From Macrolepiota albuminosa (Eukaryota > Basidiomycota > Agaricomycetes > Agaricales > Agaricaceae), in the NCBI GenBank assembly GCA_027475525.1, contig JAMWFC010000051.1, positions 186,001-250,000 of the forward strand: DNA of 64,000 bases, in the 5' to 3' direction. Positions 12,870 through 23,720 of the stretch are shown one piece after another. The position numbers were made by a program, and so were the translations under genes. The stretch's first letter is position 1, and each line of letters opens with the position of its first letter. The notes under the pieces are model-generated. The model had not been told where the DNA came from. It worked only from the letters and a program-made list of their open reading frames with translations, and ran no database searches.

Positions 12870-13448
12870 TCCCGATGAAATGGTGGCATATTGCAGTGCA
12901 GGAGGCGTTGCGTCATAATCCCGATTATGGTTGGTGCCTCTGTTTCCACTTGAGCATTTTGGTCAGGAGTTGTGCGCTAGATCTTGTTCTGTGCGGACAC
13001 AGTCTCGGGGCCGGTGTCGCTGCGATTCTTGGGATGGCACGTTCCGTGCTTCTAATAGACGTTTAGCGCTCAGCGCTCATGGTTGACTGTGAACAGAAAT
13101 TGGCGGATCTCAGGACATGTTTGACGGTAACTTCAAGTGGCCTGCCTGTCAGGCGACGTGTTTTGGACTACTGCTTTGCGCCTCAGTACGCCATTCAACG
13201 TCCTTAATCTCATAAATCGATTACCTATTGAACTTAGAGCTCTCGCTGACGCAGCCTTAAGCAAGCTAGCAAATAGACTTATCGTGTCTTTCGTCTACTC
13301 GCACGACGTAGTGGCTCGTCTATCCCTCGGATCAATACGCGACCTCAGAAATGCAGCTTCCTGGCTGTGTGAGGCGGAGAACGAGCATACAGGGGAGGGG
13401 TGGACTGATGTGACTAATCGGGCGAAACGGTGGAAGGCGGGCGCCTGA
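12870..13448 (+). pseudogene. Remnant of a class-3 (Ser) lipase
   Basis: Recognisable pieces of a fungal lipase_3 / diacylglycerol-lipase-like protein: 'HIAVQEALRHNPDYG', the nucleophile elbow 'DLVLCGHSLGAGVAAILG' (GHSLG, 12980-13040), then 'KLANRLIVSFVYSHDVVARLSLGSIRDLRNAA' (about 13260-13360), which holds the catalytic Asp-type motif. The pieces are in different frames with stops between them and only some gaps could be introns. The N-terminal membrane part and a start codon are absent. The first bases of the homologous flank are also found upstream of the long WW gene. Confidence 0.7.
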
Positions 13449-13539
13449 TGATCGTCATTGGGTACGTAAACCCGAACATTAATCGTAACCTGCTCACGCC
13501 GTATGTTGTAGTTTGTGGCAGTCTGGAAATCGCTCCAGG

Positions 13540-14090
13540 CTAATATGCAGATGTCCAATATATTTCCACCGGGCCTTCTGGGCGTTGAGGGACAGTGATT
13601 TGCACCCCAAACATCGATCTCATCTCGAGTCTGCCAATAATGTCCGCTGTGCGGATAAGCTCAGGTTTTTTGAGGTCCTCGATGTTGAAAGAGTCTTTTC
13701 GCAGATCGTATTTGCGAAGGACATGCTCAAGTACGTGTAGTCCAGTCACTGAGATCCCACAGGACTTATGATACTTGCTCGTTCCAGGGCCCACATGCCC
13801 AACCAATACGACAAGGTCCTCCATGATCTTTTGTAACTAACTATACATGATACATTACCAATACATAGAATGTCATGCTGGCAACAAAACCTGGCAGACG
13901 TCGACCCATACAAAGCCAAGTAAGGGTGCACATCCATGTAATGCCGGACATGGAACACCACCTGGATTGTAGCCCAGGTACCCTCCGGTAGCCCATGTAT
14001 ACCCGGCTATAGGGTATCCATGGCGCTGTTGTTTTTGTAGATGAACCTGTAGTCATCTCCACGGCAAACGGATACCCGTTTTGTATAAAT
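13540..14090 (-). other. Unrecognised, possibly decayed coding stretch
   Basis: The minus strand carries an open segment (13540-13824) reading 'MEDLVVLVGHVGPGTSKYHK'... and ending '...VQITVPQRPEGPVEIYW', with protein-like composition and no low complexity. Upstream (to about 14090) other frames hold more protein-like sequence but with stops. I do not recognise a family. Its place among three gene remnants suggests it is also a relic. Confidence 0.3.
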
Positions 14091-14251
14091 ATAAATCATT
14101 AACCGTTGTACAAATACATGTAGGCAGAGCCTACTCGCTTGTGAAATGAGATGTATGGATTACAACTTAGAGTATACCAATGGATGATACAATGCCTTAT
14201 TGCATGGATAACGTGGATACAAGCATGGATGTGGAAATGGTTTCCGTCTGG

Positions 14252-14613
14252 TCACGTGGCCCGGTATTTTATACCACGCATATCGAGCTCTTGTTCGAAG
14301 TCCTCTGGTATACGACCTTTCACGCGTACAGCGTACATCCCTCTGACATATTTCCCTATCTGGGTCAATCACAGATATTACTCCATCGAAATAGGTCGCT
14401 GTACGCGAAGCTATGCGGTCTGAATTGCCTTTCATCTTTGTGTGACGTGTTTCGGACTCTGTGATTGAAGAGGAAATGGCTCGGAAAACACACCTGCATG
14501 ATCTCTTCGCAGTTTGGGCACCAATTCTTACGGAAATCGACTGGAAGTTGGATGATAGAGCATAGCAAACATGCACGAGAGCGGGCTTGAGGCCGGATGG
14601 CAGCTGTCGCCAT
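14252..14613 (-). pseudogene. SPT4: Spt4 transcription elongation factor, broken copy
   Basis: Spt4 pairs with Spt5 on RNA polymerase II. Exon 1 from ATG at 14613 reads 'MATAAIRPQARSRACLLC', then 'NWCPNCEEIMQ', giving the complete CxxC...CxxC zinc site. A roughly 58-bp intron follows. Exon 2 reads 'MKGNSDRIASRTATYFDGVI'-'SVIDPDR' and then, with a frame change, 'KYVRGMYAVRVKGRIPEDFE'-'QELDMRGIKYRAT' to a TGA at 14252. The segment family members carry between these blocks (the W-V-A-K/R-W-Q-R motif that packs against the Spt5 NGN domain) is missing, and the frame shifts at the same spot (about 14366). An Arg replaces the usual Cys in 'S-C-T'. Together these indicate a non-functional duplicate; if it were the only copy in the genome, a sequence error would have to be considered, since Spt4 is broadly conserved. 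Confidence 0.8.
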
Positions 14614-14981
14614 GAATGGCCTGAAGTAGTACGGATGACCTGAGTCCCTTGTCTGAACTCAGTGACGCTAGATTTAACACTCTGACACCTCTTCCTGAGT
14701 GCATCCCGTGTCTTGATTGTTTACAAGTCGCCCTCAACGTTCAAATTTGAGCAGAAAAGTGCCCATCGGCATCCTTCGTGTATTCTCACATTCCAAGCCA
14801 TATTTCGCAGGTAGCAGCGTATGAGCAATGTCGGGCAGCCACTGCTCTCCGGTATGTCCACGTTTTTCGAGAGGTCGTGCAGCCCTGATTTTATTGGTCC
14901 AACTACAGTATGCCTTCAACCCTGTGAGGAACTCAAAAAGCATGCTGTCCATGATAGCCCATGTTTTTTAAATTCCTCTAG

Positions 14982-15350
14982 TTGACCTCGTGAAGACGCG
15001 TATGCAACAAGGGGATGGCCAAGTACAAGCGAAGTGAATATTCATTATTCACTTCATTATTCGTAAATCCCATATGTGTGGTACAGACGGAATGCTCTAA
15101 TTTAAAGGACTACTCGCAATGTCATCTTGGAGAGAGGGTTAGGACTATGGAGGGGTACTGCCGCTTCTTTGATCAGGTATGCATCTTTTTTGACTCAAGC
15201 TTTACTTCAGTACAAATTGTATTCTCAAGGAACGTCCCTGGAGTCGCGCTTTACATGACGAGTGTAACACAGTTACGATCTGTTATGGCTACTTCACCTT
15301 ACTTCGCCTCTGTCCATGTGCATACTGGAAATGGGAACAAGTCATCGGTA
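14982..15350 (+). pseudogene. HEM25: Internal fragment of a mitochondrial glycine carrier (SLC25A38/Hem25 type)
   Basis: Three spliceable exons read 'VDLVKTRMQQGDGQVQ' (the D-x-V-K-T-R carrier signature), 'TTRNVILERGLGLWRGTAAS', and 'NVPGVALYMTSVTQLRSVMA'-'TSPYFASVHVHTGNGN'. This matches the middle of SLC25A38/Hem25, which imports glycine for haem synthesis. Introns at about 15019-15108 and 15177-15230 have GT..AG ends and keep frame, so this part is little decayed. The N-terminal helix before the signature and everything after 15350 are absent. The right end stops precisely where the WW-gene upstream repeat begins, so the carrier was cut by that rearrangement. Confidence 0.75.
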
Positions 15351-15480
15351 ACACTGGCAGGATGGCATGGGCGCGCAAATTTAAAAGGGTTTTAAGGGCT
15401 TTGAAAGCTGTTCACTTCAAAAAAGCTATACGTGATCCTTGATCGATTCGGGGCATATATCTGTCGAAATCTTGCTATCT
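15351..15480. repeat. Third copy of the WW-gene upstream block
   Basis: 'actggcaggatggcatgggc' and the following 'ttttaagggctttgaaagct' / 'aaaagctatacgtgatcctt' run nearly match 10500-10590 and 12640-12735, the regions just upstream of the two Gln-rich WW genes. No WW exon adjoins this copy, so it is an orphan promoter-region fragment. Confidence 0.8.
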
Positions 15481-15839
15481 CCTGAGAAGTTAACAAAAAT
15501 TTTGTTTTTATACATTGTACATACATCGGTTATCTAAAGATTCATTTATCCCTCTTTCCAATATTCTTCCTGGCTCAGCTCTGGTGGGTAGGCGCGGCCG
15601 TAGTTGAGCTGCGCCTGGTGGGATCCGCCGCGCCCACCACAGCTGCTTCTGCGTACGAAACACGCGCACGTGTTTCCTCTATCAAAACTATTATCTCTTA
15701 TTTTCTGTAATTTTTACGTCCTTATTGATTTGATCCAGCCTTATACATCAGAGGTGAATTTCGAGCAAATCAAATAAATCTTGAAAATTCCGAAACACAG
15801 AATAGTTAGTACATCACAACGATTACTACCGGCTCGTCA
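15481..15839. other. Spacer with a possible orphan 3' exon (minus strand)
   Basis: Minus-strand 15640-15550 reads 'GGRGGSHQAQLNYGRAYPPE' then 'LSQEEYWKEG' stop, preceded by a plausible acceptor (cgcag). It looks like a genuine C-terminus but no upstream exon is visible. Otherwise AT-rich. Confidence 0.35.
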
Positions 15840-16639
15840 CTAAAAGTCATCAAAACCACCAACATCATCTACGCCACCATTAGCCTCCTTTGCATCGACA
15901 AACACCAAAAACACTCACTATTATCCCCCTCAACGACAACATCCGGCCCTCCAAACCCATCCATCGCCTCACCCAACAACACGCCACCGAGCAATCCACC
16001 TCCGACACCCGCCGCCATCGCCCCAGCACCATACCCGCCACTCTTCTTTTCTTGGTCCTTCACATAGACCACCTGTGGCTGTCCGCCGTATCCGTACCCA
16101 GGTCCAGATCCATACGCCGGCCCTGGGTTGGGGGGGTACCCCCAGCCCGGACCCTGGGGCGGGTATCCGCCATACCCCTGCCCAGTCGGGGGCGCGCCGC
16201 CATAGTAACCGCCTGGTCCCTGTGGCGGGTATGGGCCGTCCTGTGGTGGGTAGGGACCTTGGGGCGCGTATCCTGCGTTGCGGGACGATTGAGATCTTGC
16301 ATCGGGACTCTGATTAGGTGGAGGCGGGCCGGATGGCGGGGCGTAGGACGCTGGAGCGGGGGGCGGCGGGCCGAGAGGGTGTGTCCATGTCGTTACGGGT
16401 GGTCTAGCTTTGGTGTCTACGTAGAACCTACGAGGGGTTTGGTTGATCGGAGTTGATTTTGCTTTTGTTTTTTAGACGCACCATGTCTTGTAGCTGATGT
16501 TCCAAGAACAAGGTCAGGGATCTTCGAGCGTTAAGATAAGGCCCTCTTACTTGAGATCGTACTGTGCTATCCATCCTTCGGGAAGTGGGCGCCCATCAGG
16601 ATTCTTTGCGGGCGTATCATACGACGGGGGCGAGCTCAT
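15840..16639 (-). CDS. WW-domain, Gly/Pro/Tyr-rich small protein
   Basis: ATG at 16639 begins 'MSSPPSYDTPAKNPDGRPLP'. The WW domain is split by an intron of about 100 bp: 'LPEGWIAQYDLK' in exon 1 and 'FYVDTKARPPVTTWTHPLGP' in exon 2, with both Trp and the Pro intact. After it comes a 'PPQGPY/GGYPPQ' repeat tract and a glycine-zipper-like end, 'GAMAAGVGGGLLGGVLLGEA'. A 50-nt 3' intron (minus gtgagt ... gctaat ... gtag) leads to the terminal 'NDVGGFDDF' and TAG at 15840. This architecture is widespread in mushrooms; the glycine zipper suggests membrane association. It is a more distant relative of the two Gln-rich WW genes. Confidence 0.85.
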
Positions 16640-17109
16640 CGTCGACGGTGGTGGTGGGAGTGAAAAGAAGGATACAAGAAGACGTTGAGGTTTATAAATC
16701 TTTGTTGGGATCGATATATATTGAGTGCCGGACACAGCCCCACGCAGCGAATCACACGCCTTACGATTGCAACATTATGATATGTACGTATACGTGCAAG
16801 ACGGACATTGTGACCATATCGTGTTAGAATCAATTTTTCGTATCAATACGGTACGATAACACGCACAGGTAACGCAATCATGCAGATAAAGCATTAATGA
16901 AGCAGGTGATATATATAGATATGTCGAACTACGGTGTAAGCTTGTTTAAGAGAAGGGTAACGTTAAGTAAAGCGGAAATCAAAAGGGGGCGCAGTTAGTA
17001 ATAAAATAAATGAATAAAAATCAATATTTTGAAACAAAGCTGTCCCACCAATCAAACCAAACGGGGGAAGGAGAGCACAAAATCACGTATCTCTGGCAGA
17101 GATCACAAA
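16640..17109. other. Intergenic
   Basis: Promoter side of the WW gene and 3' flank of the HMG-box gene. AT-rich; no feature recognised. Confidence 0.6.
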
Positions 17110-18294
17110 TCACTGTTTTGCCGCCTTTTTCTTGGACACTTTCTCCGAGGTATGGGCGGGAGCAGGAGCAGGAGCAGGAGCAGGCTTCGACTTGGCAGAC
17201 TTGTTCTTCGCAGGAGGCTTCGGCGCCTCCTCCTCGCTGCTCTCATCCTCATCGTCTTCACTAGCCTCCTCGCTGTCTGAGACCTGTACGAGTGCAGCAG
17301 CCTTGGTATTCTTCGGAATTTCGTCGTCGGACGACTCGTCTTCATCCGAGTCGGTGTCACCGGTGGTGGTGGCTGGTGTTGCGCTGGCGGTGGCGGCCGC
17401 AGCAGGGGCGGTAGTAGAAGCGGTTGCTTTTGGTGCGCGGGCACGTGGTTTTGCTTTTTTTGCCTGGATGGATGTGTGAGTGTTTGAGTCGTCAGGATGT
17501 CAGAGATGGGAAAATCAAGGCCGAAACAATTGTCATTGATGAGATGTGTCAGCATCCATTTGTTAGATGGAGGATGATCCCCACGCGATGACTTGTCAAG
17601 ATGTATAGCAAGGGGCAGGACAACTCACAGCAAGGGCGGCTTCGGCGGCAGCATTGGCAGCAGCAACCTCCTCGGGGGAACGCGCCTCATACGCCTTTTT
17701 CTCGTTTGAATACTGTTCCTTGGCACTAGCATTGGCCTTTGTATACACCTACGAGCGTGATCAGCACCAGCGACGCGATCAAACACAGAGGATACACACA
17801 GCCTTGTCCTCCTCGCTCATCTCGCTCCACTTTTGCGAGATGAGAGCAAGGAGATCAACGTTGTTGAGCTGAGGGTTTTTCTCCTTGAGGTCCTTGCGAA
17901 TGTCATTCTGGAACATGATGTACGAGCTCGCGGGCCGTTTGGGCGCGTTGGGGTCTTTGACCTTGCGCTTGCGCTTCGTGGGCTTGTCGTCCGCGTCATC
18001 TTCAACGGTGCCTTTGCGCTTTTTGCTCTTCTTGTCGCCGTCAGCGACACCTGGAGACGCGGTGAGACGGGTGTGGGCGTGGACGCGCGTGACGTGAGAC
18101 GCACCTGAAAAGGAAGAGTCCTTGACCAGGGCGGCGAAGCTCTCAGCGAGGGCTGCGGCGGTCTTCATAGACTCTGCGACGGCGGTGAGGCTGGCGGCGA
18201 GCTGTGTAGAAAAGTGAGGCAGCATGAAACGAGGGCGAGGGGGCAGACGGACCTTTGCGCTTTGTTCTCCCAATTTTGTAATCTCGTTAGACAT
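17110..18294 (-). CDS. HMG-box (HMGB-type) chromatin protein
   Basis: Starts at 18294 with 'MSNEITKLGEQSAK'. A helical region rich in Ala follows ('LAASLTAVAESMKTAAALAE'), then a Lys/Arg-rich linker (KKSKKRKG, TKRKRKVKDPNAPKRP) and a single HMG box: 'PASSYIMFQNDIRKDLKEKN', 'WSEMSEEDKAVYTKANASAK' and 'YSNEKKAYEA'. The tail is Ala/Pro-rich, then strongly acidic and Ser-rich (DSDEDESSDDE, DEDESSEEE), ending 'KVSKKKAAKQ' at 17110. Five short introns split it, one inside the HMG box. HMGB proteins bend DNA and assist nucleosome remodelling (NHP6-like). Transcribed divergently from the PNUTS-like gene 285 bp away. Confidence 0.9.
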
Positions 18295-18579
18295 TGGATG
18301 AAAGGGATTTTGAAAGCGATTGTAGTCTTTGTTGTCTCGGGCTGACTGTGGGAAAAGCGGACTGCGAAGCGGAGTCTGAAGTGCTGGGTAATACGTGGGG
18401 CTGCTTTTATTTATTGTCTCATCAAATACACACAGCGAAAACGCAGAGACGTCCGGCCAACTGTAATTTTTTTTGGGGGGCAACGTGCAGAATAACGTTG
18501 AACGGGCTTGGCCACACGCGCACTAGTGCCGTGAAAAAGAAAAGAGAAAGGTTGCTCTAGAAAAAAAAAGCGAGCGACG
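18295..18579. promoter_or_regulatory. Shared divergent promoter, HMG-box / PNUTS-like genes
   Basis: Only 285 bp separate the two start codons, so both core promoters lie here. It includes poly-A/G tracts (18466-18480, 18560-18570). Confidence 0.6.
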
Positions 18580-21500
18580 ATGGACAATTTGTATACACCA
18601 TGGGTTCACCAACCATCCCAGTTGCTCGGCGACCAGCATGACGCCGACTGGACCAAGGACCGTCCGTCCAATCCCCCCGCCAACACGGCAGAACTCGACA
18701 TTCCTGATTCCTTCCTTTCTGACATGCCAGGTGCGAAGTGCTGCAGCTGCGCGTATCTATTTAAGTTTCTAAAAAAATTATCATATAGTCCCCTCGACGT
18801 CCACGACCTCTTCGCAACAGTTTTTTTCGTATCCCACGCACAACTATTTTGCAGTTCCCGCTCCGTTTAATACAATGGCATATGGCAGCTCATCGTGGCC
18901 AACCACCACTCAGTCACATGTGCCGCTGTCCAACTACTCGACACTTAACGGCGCGACCACTGGTGCGGCAACGTCTGCATCGGCCTCTGCCTCGTCATCA
19001 TCCACTGCTTCGTCGCCACCGCCACAGCAGTCAAAGCAACCATCCTCGCAGCTCCAGCAAGCTATCATCGAGTATGTATCCCCGATTGATACCGATCAGC
19101 CTAATCTCATCATAACGTAGCCCCTCTTTGACCGCGCTCAATGGTCCCTCACGCACGACGACGACGACGAGTACAAATATGCAACATTACCCACATGCCA
19201 ACTACAATGCCCAGTCGTCGACTTTGCAGCCCCAGCAGTCTTCGTCGTCCCTTTCGCAGCAGCAGTTTACATACTCCTCGCTGCTCCATTCTTCGCTTTA
19301 TCGCGCCCCGACATCGTATTATCAGTCGCAGCAGCAGCAGCAACCGTCTCAAGGGACGCTTTCACCCCAAGCGCTGCATGCTCCGTCAAGCTCTATCCTA
19401 GGCGCACTCAATCCCTCGACGTTTTTCACCTCAATGAGCACCTTGACCCCCTCTTCACAAACACCTTCCCAATCCCAGTCCCAGTCCCAACAATCCGAAC
19501 CATCGCAACAATCACCTCATCAAGAACCCCCAAGCAAGACACCCGAGGAGCGCAAAGCCGAGTTCCTGTCTAAACTCCGGCCACAGCTGCAAACAACCAG
19601 TTTTTCCGGTGCGGGTGCGGTAACTTTTCTTGCTGACACCCTGAGGGAGTACGGCGCGACGGACATCGATGCTCATACGCGGCTTGAGATTTTGACAAGG
19701 ATGCGTGATGGAGCGGGCAATCATTACTTTCGTGCCTGGAGCGAGAACGGCCTTGCGATGACCATTACGCGCGAGTGGCTCAAGGCGGCGCAGATGGCGG
19801 ATGTTGACAGCCCGTTGGTTGAGACGATTATGCCGCTTTTACATGTGAGCTAAAGGTCTACATTTCCGTGCGGGTTATTTATTTCAATTTGTAGATAATC
19901 GATCGACTGCCAATGACGCTCGATACACTCAAGGCGTCTAAACTTGGTAAAATTGTCGTCAAGCTCGTCAAGGAACCGCGATCTCCGGGTGAGTTTTCTG
20001 CTCTTTTTCTCTTCTTTTCTTCGGTCTGTCTCTCTCTTGTTGTCTTTCGGCGAAATTTCTGTCGTGAACTGTCTAAGTTGAAAAAAAGAAAGAAGGAAAT
20101 TTCTGCATTTGCAACGCTTGCACCTGCGATTACTGCTGCTTTCCTCTATACGATAGACGCCGTGAGACACGTATTACAAAATAAAACATGTATCTAACGC
20201 GGCCTTTTTTCCGAATAACCAGCCATCAAGGACATGGCATCGAATGTGGAACGAAAATGGCGGTCATTGATAAATAACGTCGATCCGTTGTCCTCTAAAT
20301 CGACGGATAACGAGGGTAAGTCACGTCACCCGCTCACAACGCGTCACCTTATCCTAACCGAAACCAGACGTCAAAGCCAAGAATCTGAAGCGGAAAGTCG
20401 CCGACACTCAGACGTCCCGCCCCACGCCGCCGGCCGCGAAAAAGACCGCCTTGGGTAGCAGTGTTGCATCCTCTTCCAAACCCACAGTCGTGAAGAGGGA
20501 GCCTGGGGTGGCCGGGGTGCTGGGTGCCAGCATCAAATCCACGTCGTCAAAGGATGCGAAATCCGACTCGTCGTTCTTTTCTGCGCCGAAACCCAAGCCT
20601 AAATTACCGACTTTCAAGAAAGCGCCTCCGGCTCCACCAGCGCAGACGCCCGCGAAACCCGGTGCGCCATCGAATGTCGCGCAGCCGTCCTCTGTGAATC
20701 CGTTTGAGGAGGCGCTGAAATCGATGGGCCGCAGCACCAAGCGCGATTCGCCGGCGGTCAATACGCCCCCGTCGACGTCCGATACGCCGCCGCAGAACCA
20801 AGCACAGGGACAAGCGCAAGCGCAGAGTAATGGCCTCAGCAAGAGAGGTACAAAGAAGAAAACGGTCACTTGGGCCCCCCCGGGCATGCTTGAGAGAATC
20901 AAACTCATTGAGAGGGCTGTCTATGATGACGATCCTGTAGATGTCAGCATTTTTTTCTGTTTTTTTGGGTGTTTTGTACTGTATATTAATCATTTCCTTT
21001 TTGTTTTTTTTTCCTGTTGTTTTTGTTTTCTGTGTGGATGTTGGGTTTTTATACAGGGTAATCATACGACGCATTCGCTGAAGGAATTGGACCGAGGAGA
21101 AGGCGCGGCGTTGCATGCACAAATCTTCGAAGAGACGCTTGACTGGTCTGAACCAATGAGTAAGCAAATCCCTTCTTGGATAAAAAGATTAAAGAATTCC
21201 AAAACGATATCCTTTCCTCCCCCTTTTTGTTATCCCCCTTTATTTAGTGATCGACAATCCTGTCGTCGAAGAAGATCGACCTCGAGGCTCAGGGAGTCAG
21301 GAGAAGGATGTGCAGGAGAAGAGGGAACAGACGACGCTCGGCGCGTTGTATATATCACCGGCGCATATTCCCGATTCGCCCGCCGAACCTCCTCACGTGA
21401 TCTCGGAGGAGGAGGTGGAAAGGAATATGGTTGCGATGACTTCTGGGCCGGAGGTCGACGCGGTGTTCTGGAGCTCAGGACCTGTGTCGCCCGTTGCACA

Positions 21501-22151
21501 GTCCGTAGCTGAGCTTGTCGGGCAGCTCGCTAGCGGCGGGTCGGACCCGGCGCTTAGCGGGGCGCAGTTTAATGGTCAGGGATTAGATCTTGCTGCGGTG
21601 GGGCTCGACGCAACGTCGACGCTGGCGGCGGTGCAGGCACTTCCGCAGGAGCAGATACAGAGGCTGCTTCAGCAGTTGCAACCGTTGCAGCAGCAGCAGC
21701 ATACTCATAATCAGCCTGGTGCTGCGATGTTCCCACAGACGGGACAACAACAGTATGCTAATAATACACCCGATCAGAACTCGAGTCATAACAACAACAG
21801 CAACGCGTGGGGAACCGCAGCCCCTAATTATCAGCAGAGCTATGGGCAGCAGCAGCAACAGCAGCAGCAGCAGTCGTTTCAAAATCATAATCAAAGCCAA
21901 GAAGGTTCGAATTCGAATTCTGGATGGGGAGGAAGGGGACGGGGGAGGGGACGAGGACGGGGACGAGGCAGGGGTGATTACGGGCATAGAGACAATACAA
22001 GACGACTACCTTGCACTTTTTTCGCGGCAGGAAGGCGAGCGAATCTTACAGTGATTTCCAAAACAAGGCGACTGATTGATTGCCTTCTGAAATTAACAGA
22101 TGCAAATACGGGGAACTATGTGACTTTTCGCATGAGGCATCTTACTCCTAA
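18580..22151 (+). CDS. PNUTS/PPP1R10-like regulator of protein phosphatase 1
   Basis: Domain order matches PNUTS. Ser/Gln-rich N-terminus; TFIIS N-terminal (TND) helical domain from 'FLADTLREYGATDIDAHTRL' to 'SNVERKWRSL' (19630-20270); Lys/Ser/Pro-rich linker; RVxF-type PP1-docking motif 'KKTVTWAPPG' (20850-20880, compare KTVTW in PNUTS); acidic/Ser region; Gln-rich tract; GRGRGRG box (21930-21975); and a C-terminal CCCH finger 'PCTFFAAGR|CKYGELCDFSH' (C-x7-C-x5-C-x3-H). The last finger forms only if the final intron uses a GC donor (AG|gcgagc). With a GT donor the frame runs on to 22290 without a finger. In fission yeast the relative Ppn1 sits with the phosphatase Dis2 and Swd22 in the cleavage/polyadenylation factor and acts at Pol II termination. 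About seven introns. Confidence 0.85.
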
Positions 22152-22403
22152 AGGGGCGTTTACGTTAGCGCTGTACATACTAGGGCTGAGGGGGGGAAAG
22201 TGCATTGGGTGGCGTGATCTAGCATTTTATTCTGCATTTATTTTTCCTTTTTCTTTTTCCTTCTCTGGCATGAGATTGGGCTTTGCATGACTTTTCCATT
22301 CATTGACATGATTATACAGCATTGCAAATAATTGTCTTACCGATTCACTGTTTCTCTAGACAAATTGACTTGTATCCAGACTTTTCAATCAAACATTAGT
22401 AAG

Positions 22404-22573
22404 CATCATTGCTGGTGCCAGAAGCTGGAAGGAAATGTGTTATCACTTCTTTATCCACTCTTTACCTTTTTTTCATTGTTTTTCAAGGTTTTTCGTGCAT
22501 TGGAATGAAAATGGTATAACACATTTCTTCATCCCTATACCTCAAGGAAAAAGTATTGGCTGCCAGCAGTGTG
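22404..22573. mobile_element. MITE with 'attgctggtgccag' terminal repeats
   Basis: Left end 'cattgctggtgccagaagc' and right end 'ggctgccagcagtgt' are inverted relatives. The same termini bound the element at 28957-29178, so this is a family. Internal sequence is AT-rich without coding potential. Confidence 0.6.
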
Positions 22574-23158
22574 CATGTGCATCTAAAAATGTGGTATGGT
22601 GAATGTGTACTTATTTGGAAGTGCCTGAATAGCTGAATTCTGATTCAATCAATGACGCATACGTACATACACTGCTAGCAACAAGATTGAGATGAAAAAG
22701 AAATATGCTATGCCATTTTAAATGTGTCAGTTTCTGATGGAAAAAGTTTCTAAACAAATGGTTTTCTACAGCGAAAAACTGACCAAGAAACAGATTTTCA
22801 TCAAAAACAAATTCTGGCCTCAGTAGTAATTAACACTACTGGAAAGTATTTGTTTAAAGACCTTTTCTTTCAGGAATTGGCACATTGGAAATGGTATAAC
22901 AGGTTTCTTTTACACTTTTTTCAATGGAAACACTTTCTGTTGGGAGGCATTCCACTAAGCCACCTGTAACAGAAAGTAAAGCTGACTGACCCAGAAGGTG
23001 GCAGATCAATCTCTGATAGGGGCAATATCCTGGCATGAAGCCTTTGAGCCTGAATTTGATAAGGGTTGGGAGAAACATCACTAGCACATGGCTACCAACC
23101 CTGGCATTCCTAGGACAGAGGGGAGTATCCACCAACCGGATAGGTCGGGTTTACTTTA

Positions 23159-23211
23159 TGTTGGGAGACATTCCACTAAGCCACTGTGGCTTAGTGGAAT
23201 GTCTCCCAACA
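23159..23211. repeat. Perfect 26-bp palindrome
   Basis: Arms 23159-23184 and 23186-23211 are exact reverse complements around a single T at 23185 (core 'cattccactaagccac' / 'gtggcttagtggaatg'). A diverged arm, 'gcattccactaagccacc', recurs at about 22947. Probably the fused termini of a small transposon. Confidence 0.9.
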
Positions 23212-23627
23212 CTTTCCAGTGTCAGCAGTATAATATACTTTGTTTGATCGACACGACGCATGCAATTCAGTTTGGAAAGAGACACACGTTGTCAGTTTGC
23301 GCCACTTGTACTGATTACCTCCTGCCCATTTTTGCCGTTGTCGTCGTCGTCCGTCTGTTTCTGTTTTTTTGTTTTGTTTCTTTGATGACCCCACCCCGGA
23401 CTCCTCCTCGCCAATTACAATTGAAATGAATTGAATTCCACGATTTCGTGCCTATGATTTATGTTAGAGGGAGAAAGATAAAGCCAAACTCCAGCATGCT
23501 CAACTCCGGGAATGGAGTAAAGAAAAAAGAGAGGGAGAGGAAGAGAAAGAGGAAGAGAGAGAGAGAGTGATATTCGACCAACATTAGGATGGATATACAC
23601 CAGACGTGAAAAAAAAAATTCAGACCC

Positions 23628-23720
23628 ACTCAACTCACACTCACACCCACTCACTCCCACTCACTCACACTCACACACTCACTCACTCACTCACACTCAC
23701 ACACACACACACTCGCAAAA
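23628..23720. repeat. (CACT)n/(CA)n microsatellite
   Basis: Alternating cactca/cacaca units over roughly 90 bp. Confidence 0.85.
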
